In this document: positions 15,863 through 23,129 of the stretch, in pieces
How positions within the stretch are numbered: position 1 is the stretch's first letter
Layout: every line of letters begins with the position of its first letter
Origin: Epilithonimonas sp042695135
GTDB lineage: Bacteria > Bacteroidota > Bacteroidia > Flavobacteriales > Weeksellaceae
Reading direction: 5' to 3'
Assembly (NCBI RefSeq): GCF_042695135.1
Contig: NZ_CP170547.1
Location: forward strand, 2,604,001-2,668,000
DNA: 64,000 nt
Program-made: the position numbers and the translations under genes
The notes under the pieces: model-generated
Database searches by the model: none
What the model was told of the DNA's origin: nothing
Seen by the model: the letters and a program-made list of their open reading frames with translations, nothing else

Positions 15863-17599
15863 ATGAATATGAAAAAAAATTATTTCTTGATTGTGTTTTT
15901 GTTTTATGGAATCTTCTCTTCGCAGCAGAAGAAATTCAGTGATTATTATAATCTCAAAAAGAATTATGAAAATTATCCTGAAAATGACACCCGCGCTTTT
16001 CAATATTTGAATCAATATATTTTTCTCGCCAAGGAAAAGAAAAATTATTCTCAACTCGTCCAGGCTTATGAAGATGCCGTGTTCTATTCAAATTCTGCAA
16101 ATGAAAAATTAAAGTACGCAGACAGCACAATCACAGCCGCATTAATGTCAAAAAACAATGATCTGATCAGTGATGCTTATCTGGGAAAAGGCATCATCTA
16201 TTATTTTAACTATAAAAAATACAAACCTGCATTAGAAGAATATCTGAAGGCTCACCAATATTCTGAAAATTCTAATGATGAATATCTAAAAAATGAAATC
16301 CTTTATCATCTTGGTATTGTAAAAAGCTATTTGGGGTATTATGATTCTGCTTTGGAACATTTTCAGAAAGCAAACGATTATTTCTATAAAAAGTCACAGG
16401 AAAATGCGCATCCAAATATAATTTTCAATAATAAAAAAGGTTATTACAATAGTCTGCACAGGATCATAGTCTGTCAGAGAAATCTTAATCATTATAAATC
16501 TGTAGATTCTTTAATTAATCTTGGACTTTCGCAAACTCAAAACAGCACTGATTATCAACAGGAATATGGTTATTTTTTAAAGGAAAAAGGGATTGAAGAA
16601 CTTCGTAAAAAACAATTCGCCATTGCTCTCAATAATCTACAAAAATCTCTGAAGCCAATTGCTCAAATCAAAGATTTTGCCTGGGCTACAGTTGATTACT
16701 ATTATATCGGTAAATCCTATCTGGCATTAGACAATTCGCCAAAAGCAATAATATATTTCCAAAAAGTTGATTCAATTTTTCAAAAGCACAATTTTATACT
16801 CCCGGAACTTCGTGAGAACTATGAGCTGCTGATCAATCATTATAAGAAGGAAAAAAATGATCCGAAAGAACTCTATTACACAAAACAGCTTTTAAAAGCG
16901 GACAGGATTATTTCTAATGATTTTTCTTATCTGTCATCCACCATTCATAAAGAATATGACACAAAAACTTTGCAGGAAGAAAAAGAAAGGCTGGAAAGAA
17001 AAACTTCCTGGGGCGTCTGGATCATTATCGGGCTTATTTTTTTCGCAGCGGCTCTTATCTTCGTCATTTTCATAAAATATAGAAATGAAAAAAGAATAAA
17101 AATAAATTACAGAATTTTAGAAAACAGAATTCTAAATAACTCTTATATCCCACAACAAAAATTTGATTTAAAATTAAAAGACGATGACAAATCTTCCTTA
17201 AATCAGGAACTTATTGATACGATATTAGCAAAATTGAAAAATTTTGAAGAAAAATCAGGATTTATAGAACAGGGATTGACCTTAAACAAACTAGCTCATA
17301 AGCTCCACACCAATTCCAATTATCTCTCTCAGATTATTAATGAATATAAAGGCGTCAACTTCAATCGGTATCTTAGTGAGTTGCGGATAAACTATATTAC
17401 CAACAAGTTATATAACGACAAAGTGTATCTAAGTTATAAAATAGAAACATTAGCGGAAAAATGCGGTATTGCTTCCAGAACGAATTTTTCTAATTTATTT
17501 AGAGAAATTAATGGGATCCGGCCAACAGACTTCATAAAGAAAAGACAAAAAGATGTTTCAAAAGATCCTCAAAATTTTTCCGTTCTAAAAACAATTTAA
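15863..17599 (+). CDS. TPR - transmembrane - AraC-type HTH regulator, module A
   Basis: 578 aa. Signal-like N-terminus (about 1-20), TPR-type helices from about 25 to 370 (GIIYYFNYKKYKPALEEYLKAHQYS; LGIVKSYLGYYDSALEHFQKA), one transmembrane helix at about 383-404, linker, then an AraC-type DNA-binding domain from about 475 to 565 (LTLNKLAHKLHTNSNYLSQII, then FNRYLSELRI and CGIASRTNFSNLFREINGIRPTDF). The TPR part should be periplasmic and the HTH cytoplasmic, so a ligand outside the inner membrane could control transcription directly. Divergent from the small lipoprotein, 272 bases away. Paralogue at 55378-57162. A near-consensus -7 (TAGATTTC, 15849) with TTTG 21 bases upstream precedes it. 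Confidence 0.85.
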   Translation: MNMKKNYFLIVFLFYGIFSSQQKKFSDYYNLKKNYENYPENDTRAFQYLNQYIFLAKEKKNYSQLVQAYEDAVFYSNSANEKLKYADSTITAALMSKNNDLISDAYLGKGIIYYFNYKKYKPALEEYLKAHQYSENSNDEYLKNEILYHLGIVKSYLGYYDSALEHFQKANDYFYKKSQENAHPNIIFNNKKGYYNSLHRIIVCQRNLNHYKSVDSLINLGLSQTQNSTDYQQEYGYFLKEKGIEELRKKQFAIALNNLQKSLKPIAQIKDFAWATVDYYYIGKSYLALDNSPKAIIYFQKVDSIFQKHNFILPELRENYELLINHYKKEKNDPKELYYTKQLLKADRIISNDFSYLSSTIHKEYDTKTLQEEKERLERKTSWGVWIIIGLIFFAAALIFVIFIKYRNEKRIKINYRILENRILNNSYIPQQKFDLKLKDDDKSSLNQELIDTILAKLKNFEEKSGFIEQGLTLNKLAHKLHTNSNYLSQIINEYKGVNFNRYLSELRINYITNKLYNDKVYLSYKIETLAEKCGIASRTNFSNLFREINGIRPTDFIKKRQKDVSKDPQNFSVLKTI

Positions 17600-17617
17600 A
17601 TATCTTAATATCACAAA

Positions 17618-19090
17618 TTAATACTTTATCTCTTCAATTTTTTTAAGCATCTCTTTCGCATTATCATTTCCAGGATTCAGTTCCAGAGATTTCTGATAAT
17701 TCTTTTTGGAAAGTGCATATTCTTTGTTATTAAAATAAGCTTCTGCTAAACTGTCATAAGGATTTGCTGAGTTTGGAAATTCTGCGACATAGAGTTGAAA
17801 CAGCTTGATGGATGACGTTACTGCTCCACTTCTCATTAATTTATAACCCAGATTATTAAGTTCAGCTTCATCAGAAAAGTTGTAGAAATCTGGTTTACTT
17901 TTCTTTAGTTCTTTGTAATAAGCAATTCCGGAATCGATGTTTTCAAAACATTTCTTCTCAATTTCTCTTCCGATTAATTTCTGACCAAACGGTTTCAAAT
18001 CGTCAATCAGATTTTGGACAGCGTTGTACAGATTCCCATAAGTATTTTCGCCACCCTGATTGGTAATTACAGAAATTCCTATGTTGTAATCCGGAAAAAC
18101 CCAAAACAAATTCTGCGTTCCAAAAGCGCCTCCGTGTTTTCTGGCATTTCGCCCGTTGTGATTTACGGTCACTTCATCCCAAAAATAAGCGTTCCAGTAA
18201 TTTTTATTATTGAGCAAATCCCGTTGTGATTCCTGAACGAGTGGATTATTTTTATCCAATTCAAATTTCAGAAATCTGGTCAAATCCGTTAACGTCGATT
18301 TTAAATAACCTTGCGCTCCCCAAAGCGAGTATGGCAAAAATGGCATCAAAACGCCGTTTCCATCGTAACCATTCGCAATGGTTTCATTTTGATTGATATG
18401 AAGTTTTGTGTGATTTAATTTTAAAGGAATTAATATATTTTCTTTCAGTAAAGTTTCATAGCTTTTCCCATAAACATTTTCAAGAATATTTGCTGTCAGT
18501 TGTAAAGTTCCATTGTTATAATTATAAACTGTCCCTGGCAAAGTTTTCACTTTTATAGATTTCAAGTCTTTGAAAAACTGTTCTTTTGTGTAAGCTTTTT
18601 CCAATTTTTCAATTTTGAAAGCCGTGCTGTCATTCCTTACTTTCAACAATTCACTTCTGTCAGGCAAATCTTTATCAAAACCGGATTTCAAAGAAACCAA
18701 ATCCTTAATAGTTACAGGCGTTCCATTAAATTGAAGATTCGGATAAGAACCTGTCATATATTTTCTGATGTCATCATCCAAACTGATTTTCCCGTCCAAA
18801 ACAGCTTTTGCAACCAATGTTCCTGTAAATAATTTCGTAACCGAAGCAATTTCAAAAAGTGTTGAATTATTGGCTTTGTTACCTTTTCCTTTGTCAATTT
18901 CGCCGTAATGTCTTGTATAAGTTTTTCCATCTTTCACGATTCCGATGGAGAAAGAATTTGCTTTTGACTCTTTCAAGAATATCGTTGCCTGAGCATCCAT
19001 TGCAGCGAAAATCTGTTTTTCAGTTACAGTTTTCTGAGCAAATGTGGAAAATCCAACTATCAATAAGATAACAAGAATCAGTTTTTTCAT
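17618..19090 (-). CDS. serine beta-lactamase-like hydrolase with C-terminal TPR
   Basis: 490 aa with signal peptide (MKKLILVILLIVGFSTFAQ). The class C beta-lactamase/DD-peptidase fold shows SVTK (83-86, nucleophile Ser), YNN (191-193) and an HGG in the place of KTG. Residues about 420-490 look like two TPR units (AVTSSIKLFQLYVAEFPNSANPYDSLAEAYFNNKEY; LELNPGNDNAKEML). Many such proteins in this phylum are esterases or peptidases, and resistance should not be inferred. It converges on the regulator of module A, 18 bases from its stop. Confidence 0.85.
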   Translation of the reverse strand: MKKLILVILLIVGFSTFAQKTVTEKQIFAAMDAQATIFLKESKANSFSIGIVKDGKTYTRHYGEIDKGKGNKANNSTLFEIASVTKLFTGTLVAKAVLDGKISLDDDIRKYMTGSYPNLQFNGTPVTIKDLVSLKSGFDKDLPDRSELLKVRNDSTAFKIEKLEKAYTKEQFFKDLKSIKVKTLPGTVYNYNNGTLQLTANILENVYGKSYETLLKENILIPLKLNHTKLHINQNETIANGYDGNGVLMPFLPYSLWGAQGYLKSTLTDLTRFLKFELDKNNPLVQESQRDLLNNKNYWNAYFWDEVTVNHNGRNARKHGGAFGTQNLFWVFPDYNIGISVITNQGGENTYGNLYNAVQNLIDDLKPFGQKLIGREIEKKCFENIDSGIAYYKELKKSKPDFYNFSDEAELNNLGYKLMRSGAVTSSIKLFQLYVAEFPNSANPYDSLAEAYFNNKEYALSKKNYQKSLELNPGNDNAKEMLKKIEEIKY

Positions 19091-19185
19091 TTTTGAATTT
19101 TATGGTTATTTTCAGTCCTGTTATTATGACAACTTAGGAATAGGCTTTATTACATCTTGTTTTAAACATTTTGTCAAAATAAGAA

Positions 19186-19819
19186 CTAAGTCAAATCGAA
19201 TCTCATCAAATCATCCAAATCTTTTAAAAGCGGATTGATTTCCACAAACTTTTCAAAGATTTTTCTTTTGGTCATTACTTCCTTCTTGATTGTTAAATCT
19301 GTTTGATATTCAACTTCAATCTTAAAGTTATTGACCTTGTGTTTGAAATGGTTAAAGAATTCGATGCTCAGTTTGTCAAACTCTGCTTTTGCTGTTTCCG
19401 AAGAATATTTGACAATAATTAGATGTTCATCAGATTTTTCTAATTTGAAGCTGCTGATCGCATTTAAAACAAAAGTATTGGTTTTTGCCAGATCTTTCAG
19501 GAAGATATTCCACGCGTTATCAATATCGGTTTGAGAAAAATGATTGGAAGGAAGGTTTTCATCCTTAATCTCTGCAAATTCATCTTTTTGAGTTTCTTCC
19601 TTTTTCTCTAAAGCCGCTTTGATGCTGAATTGGGAATTCGACGAACTTCTGGCAATAGGTTCAGACGCTTTCTGGATGACCTTTTTAGGTTCTTCAAAAA
19701 TTGATTTTGCGGTTTCTGGTTTTGCTTCTGTCTGAGGTTTAGGTTCAGTGGAAACGGGTTTTGTATCGGAAATTAAATTAGCTTCAAGAAGCGGCGCTAA
19801 TATTAAGAACTTTTTTTTT
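19186..19819 (-). CDS. dnaX: DnaX tau-specific C-terminal part, reached only by a frameshift
   Basis: In the -1 frame relative to the gamma frame, an uninterrupted reading frame runs from the A-run (19811-19820) to the TAG at 19188-19186. It encodes about 209 residues: a Pro/Lys/Glu linker (KPVSTEPKPQTEAKPETAK), then a globular part (DNAWNIFLKDLAKTNTFVLNA) ending FVEINPLLKDLDDLMRFDLT. It has no start of its own. This length and domain order fit the DNA-polymerase-binding end of tau. A single -1 slip gives a 566-residue tau. Confidence 0.75.
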
Positions 19820-19820
19820 T
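19777..19820 (-). promoter_or_regulatory. candidate dnaX programmed frameshift signal (A10 plus stem-loop)
   Basis: Coding strand: GCT, ten A (19820-19811), then GTTCTTAAT and a stem ATTAGC (19801-19796) / GCTAAT (19782-19777). The spacer of nine bases is near the range seen for frameshift-stimulating stems. In the unshifted frame the ribosome stops at TAA two codons after the run. The same pattern would result from one A lost from an A11 run. Confidence 0.6.
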
Positions 19821-20885
19821 AGCTTCCAAACCTGCAGTGAGACTTGATAATTGCATCAAGGCAATCTCAACAGTCAAACGTGGATTTTTGGAATTTTTAT
19901 AATTAATGTCGGCGAAATTACAAATCTCGATGCCGTCTATCAATTCCTGGGCTTTCCATTTTTGGGATTGTTCTGCAAACTTTATTTTTGTTTTTTCTCC
20001 AACTTCGATCAGGTTCAAAGTTTTTGGATTCTGAGCCATCATCAAATCACGGAAATGATTTCCCAACCCGGCAATGAAAATATGCGGGTCAAAACCTTTT
20101 TTAACAATCTCATCAAAAGCTGTCAAAACGCCCGGAATATCATTTTCTTTCGACAAATCAGCGATTTTCAGATATTGATCGTAATCCAGAATATTAAGAA
20201 CTTCTGCTGCTTTTTCGAGCGTTATATTTTTCTGAGAAAATGTACTTAATCTATCAAAAATTGATAAAGCATCTCTCAAAGCGCCATCTGCTTTTTGAGC
20301 TATGAGATAAAGTGCATCATCTTCGTAAGTGATGCTTTCCTTCTCAGCAATTTTTCTCAAATGCTCCTGGATATCCTCAATCGTAATTCTTTTGAAATCA
20401 TAGATTTGACATCTGGAAAGAATCGTTGGAATGATTTTGTGTTTCTCAGTTGTTGCTAAGATGAAAATAGCGTGCGCCGGCGGTTCTTCCAAAGTTTTCA
20501 GGAATGCGTTGAAAGCGGCCTGAGACAACATATGAACCTCATCGATAATATAAACTTTATACTTTCCGACTTGAGGCGCAAATCTCACTTGGTCAATAAG
20601 TTCTCTGATGTCGTCCACCGAGTTGTTGGAAGCGGCATCTAATTCATAAATGTTAAATGCAAAACCGTCATCATCAGCAGCACCGGATTTTTCATTGATT
20701 TTACGGGCAAGGATTCTGGCGCAAGTCGTTTTACCCACACCTCTTGGTCCGCAAAAAAGCAGAGCCTGAGCCAGTTGACTTTCGTCGATGGCGTGTTCCA
20801 AAGTATCGGTAACGTGCGATTGCCCAACAACAGTGTCAAACTCTTGCGGACGGTACTTGCGTGCGGATACGATGAAATTTTCCAT
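19803..20885 (-). CDS. dnaX: DNA polymerase III clamp-loader subunit gamma (tau N-terminal frame)
   Basis: 360 aa. AAA+ ATPase of the clamp loader: Walker A GPRGVGKTT, zinc-region shortened between NEKSG and DAASN, Walker B IIDEVHML, sensor 1 TTEKHKI and SRC arginine-finger region, then domain III to about 350. It ends EAKKKSS right after a run of ten A. This matches gamma; the rest of tau continues in the -1 frame (19186-19819). The usual zinc cysteines of this module are not evident here. A -7 box lies four bases before the ATG. Confidence 0.95.
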   Translation of the reverse strand: MENFIVSARKYRPQEFDTVVGQSHVTDTLEHAIDESQLAQALLFCGPRGVGKTTCARILARKINEKSGAADDDGFAFNIYELDAASNNSVDDIRELIDQVRFAPQVGKYKVYIIDEVHMLSQAAFNAFLKTLEEPPAHAIFILATTEKHKIIPTILSRCQIYDFKRITIEDIQEHLRKIAEKESITYEDDALYLIAQKADGALRDALSIFDRLSTFSQKNITLEKAAEVLNILDYDQYLKIADLSKENDIPGVLTAFDEIVKKGFDPHIFIAGLGNHFRDLMMAQNPKTLNLIEVGEKTKIKFAEQSQKWKAQELIDGIEICNFADINYKNSKNPRLTVEIALMQLSSLTAGLEAKKKSS

Positions 20886-20889
20886 TGCT

Positions 20890-20897
20890 CAAAAGTA
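20890..20897 (-). promoter_or_regulatory. dnaX -7 box, four bases before ATG
   Basis: TACTTTTG, then AGCA, then ATG. With the box centred at -7 the transcript would start at or next to the A of ATG. Confidence 0.55.
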
Positions 20898-20946
20898 AGG
20901 ATTAATTGTGAATTTTGGAAATGGTTTTTGTTTAATTAGATTTTTT

Positions 20947-20983
20947 TTTGAACGCAAATTGCGCAAAGATTTTATTAATTATT
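20947..20983 (+). repeat. Dispersed GAACGCAAA element, copy 1
   Basis: TTTGAACGCAAA, two bases, GCGCAAAG, then TTTTATTAATTAT. A near-identical copy lies at 49051-49088. Confidence 0.55.
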
Positions 20984-21010
20984 GAAAACATTTTAAGGTT
21001 CATAAAGGTA

Positions 21011-21028
21011 CTTCGACAAGCTCAGCAT
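21011..21028 (+). repeat. Short dispersed repeat, CTTCGACAAGCTCAGCAT
   Basis: Member of the CTTCGA...CTCAGC family found also at 12839, 37819 (inverted), 52064 and 52099. Confidence 0.5.
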
Positions 21029-21072
21029 AAACTTCAAACTCTTCAAAGGAATGTAATCATATTTCTATAAGT

Positions 21073-21240
21073 CGTTGATTCACTACAAAGGCTCTTTAAT
21101 TTACTTCGTTGGATCATTGATTCATTACTTTACTTCATTGAAGCATTATGTTGTGCCCTTGATTCATTACGTTACGTCATTGATTAATTACGATGAAGTA
21201 GTGAAGCGTTACGTTGAGCCGGTGATTCACTCCGTTGAGG
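21073..21240. repeat. Degenerate 21-bp tandem array, eight units
   Basis: Eight consecutive 21-base units aligned on a core like TTGATTCATTACGTTAC, with strong drift between units (for example unit 3 CATTGATTCATTACTTTACTT cut at 20, unit 5 CCTTGATTCATTACGTTACG). An open frame across it merely echoes the 7-codon period and lacks protein-like features. The array fills most of the 389-base gap after dnaX. Confidence 0.7.
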
Positions 21241-21274
21241 CATCTTCACGTATTCATCGGCTTTCCCGGTAACA

Positions 21275-21745
21275 TTAATAATTGTCGCCGTCTTCATCCA
21301 GAAAATCAAGTTCGTCATCAGTTTGAATATAATCCGGCGAAATTCCGGGTGGATTAAACAAACCCCAATCGTCGACAATGAAATGCTTGGGATTGAAAGT
21401 TGCGACCCAATCGATAAACAAAATTCGAAACTCCTCAACCAGTTTTCTGACGAGATGATAATATTTTGCTTCGGAAAAACCAAAGTGTTCCAAATTATTT
21501 CCTCCAACCAAAATATCTCTAGCCGCTTTTCTTATGATACTTGCATTCTCCATTTTAATATCATACAATTTTACAGCCTCGGCTCCACAAATCTTTGCCT
21601 GAATTATCATACTATCGCTCAGTAAATATTGCTTAACAGTTTGCAAATAATCATTATCGTCTGGAAACAAATCTGTTATAACCTTCAGAGTGTCGTAGAT
21701 TTCTTGGGATTTTTTGTAAAGTGGCAATTCAAAACACTCCATCAT
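21275..21745 (-). CDS. hypothetical four-helix-like protein
   Basis: 156 aa, mostly predicted helix to residue 115 (LYKKSQEIYDTLKVITDLF; IQAKICGAEAVKLYDIKMENASIIRKAARDIL), followed by WVATFNPKHFIVDDWGLFNPPG and an acidic tail (DDELDFLDEDGDNY). The helical part is reminiscent of S23/four-helix-bundle proteins, but I cannot confirm it. Two Met codons start the frame (21745, 21742). It lies downstream of nothing on its strand except sucB, with a terminator between. Confidence 0.7.
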   Translation of the reverse strand: MMECFELPLYKKSQEIYDTLKVITDLFPDDNDYLQTVKQYLLSDSMIIQAKICGAEAVKLYDIKMENASIIRKAARDILVGGNNLEHFGFSEAKYYHLVRKLVEEFRILFIDWVATFNPKHFIVDDWGLFNPPGISPDYIQTDDELDFLDEDGDNY

Positions 21746-21770
21746 AATTCAATTTTATAATTAAATATAA

Positions 21771-21800
21771 CAAAAAAAGAGAGCAAGTTTTTGCTCTCTT
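21771..21800 (-). terminator. Terminator of the sucA-sucB operon
   Basis: AAGAGAGCAA (21777-21786) pairs with TTGCTCTCTT (21791-21800), followed on the minus strand by seven T. Confidence 0.9.
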
Positions 21801-21822
21801 AAATTTATATTATTGAAATTAA

Positions 21823-23061
21823 TTACAATTCCAAAGCTCTTCTTTCGTCGCCATCCATTAGGAATTCAACCGGATTGTCGATTGCTTCTTTTACAGCTAC
21901 CAAGAAACCTACGGATTCTTTTCCGTCGATGATTCTGTGGTCATAAGACATTGCAACGTACATCATTGGACGAATTACAACTTGTCCGTCAACTGCAACT
22001 GGTCTTTGTATAATGTTATGCATTCCCAAGATTGCAGATTGTGGCGGGTTAATGATCGGAGTAGATAACATCGATCCGAAAGTTCCACCATTGGTGATAG
22101 TGAATGTTCCACCAGTCATCTCGTCAACTGTAATTTTTCCGTCTCTTACTTTAAGAGCAAGGTCTTTGATGTTAGCTTCAACGCCTCTCAGAGACATATT
22201 TTCTGCATTTCTAAGAACCGGAACCATCAAACCTTTTGGTCCGGAAACCGCAATAGAAATATCTGCAAAGTCATAATTGATCTTGAAATCACCATCGATA
22301 GACGCATTAACATCTGGGTAAAGTTTTAATGCTCTGGTTACCGCTTTCGTGAAGAAAGACATAAATCCAAGACCGATTCCGTGCTTTGCAGCAAATTCTT
22401 CTTTATATTGTTTTCTAATTCTGAAAATCTCGGACATATCAACCTCGTTGAAAGTCGTCAACATAGCCGTTTCGTTTTTCACTGAAACCAATCTTGCAGC
22501 GATCTTTCTTCTAAGAACTGAAAGCTTTGTAGTTGATGAACCTCTGTTTCCGCCACTTGCGCTTCCCATTGCAGGAACCGAAGCCGTGACAGCGTCATCT
22601 TTTGTAATTCTGCCATCTCTGCCAGAACCACTTACCTGACTTGGAGCAATCCCTTTTTCGTCAAGGATCTTTTTAGCAGCAGGAGAAGGCGTTTGAGCAG
22701 CGTAAGTTTCAGTTTTTGCAGCCTCAGCTTTTGGAGCGGGTGCTGGTTCTTCTTTTTTAACTTCAGCTTTAGGCTCTTCTTTTGGAGTTTCAGCCGGGGC
22801 AGCACTTCCTGCTGGCTTGGCTGCATCCATATCGATAAGACAAACTACTTGACCAACCTGAACCACTTCACCTTCCTCAGCCTTCAAAGTGATGATACCA
22901 CTCTGTTCAGCAGGAAGCTCCAAAGTTGCCTTATCAGAATCTACTTCTGCAATTGGCTGATCTTTTTCTACGTAATCACCGTCTTGTACTAACCAAGTCG
23001 CAATTTCTACTTCTGTGATAGATTCTCCCGGTGAAGGAACTTTCATTTCTAATATTGACAT
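21823..23061 (-). CDS. sucB: dihydrolipoyl succinyltransferase (E2 of 2-oxoglutarate dehydrogenase)
   Basis: 412 aa. Lipoyl domain 1-78 with lipoyl lysine 44 (EVDSDKATLELP), Pro/Ala/Lys/Glu-rich linker, E1/E3-binding domain (SPAAKKILDEKGIAPSQVSGSGRDGRITKDD), then the acyltransferase domain with catalytic His375 and Asp379 (SYDHRIIDG). It transfers succinyl from lipoate to CoA in the TCA cycle. It follows sucA by 68 bases on the same strand and shares its terminator, so a sucAB operon is likely. E3 is not in this window. Confidence 0.97.
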   Translation of the reverse strand: MSILEMKVPSPGESITEVEIATWLVQDGDYVEKDQPIAEVDSDKATLELPAEQSGIITLKAEEGEVVQVGQVVCLIDMDAAKPAGSAAPAETPKEEPKAEVKKEEPAPAPKAEAAKTETYAAQTPSPAAKKILDEKGIAPSQVSGSGRDGRITKDDAVTASVPAMGSASGGNRGSSTTKLSVLRRKIAARLVSVKNETAMLTTFNEVDMSEIFRIRKQYKEEFAAKHGIGLGFMSFFTKAVTRALKLYPDVNASIDGDFKINYDFADISIAVSGPKGLMVPVLRNAENMSLRGVEANIKDLALKVRDGKITVDEMTGGTFTITNGGTFGSMLSTPIINPPQSAILGMHNIIQRPVAVDGQVVIRPMMYVAMSYDHRIIDGKESVGFLVAVKEAIDNPVEFLMDGDERRALEL

Positions 23062-23129
23062 ACTCTTTTTTGTTTTTAATTTCAGAACAATCTGTGAGGA
23101 CTGCTATTCTTTATAGTTTATTAATTTTA

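Noticed and set aside
17618..19090. beta-lactam resistance gene
   Set aside because: Has the SxxK fold but belongs to broad serine hydrolases with TPR tail; no class C resistance signature such as KTG.
21075..21272. 65-aa open frame
   Set aside because: Product of the degenerate 21-bp array; no support as a gene.
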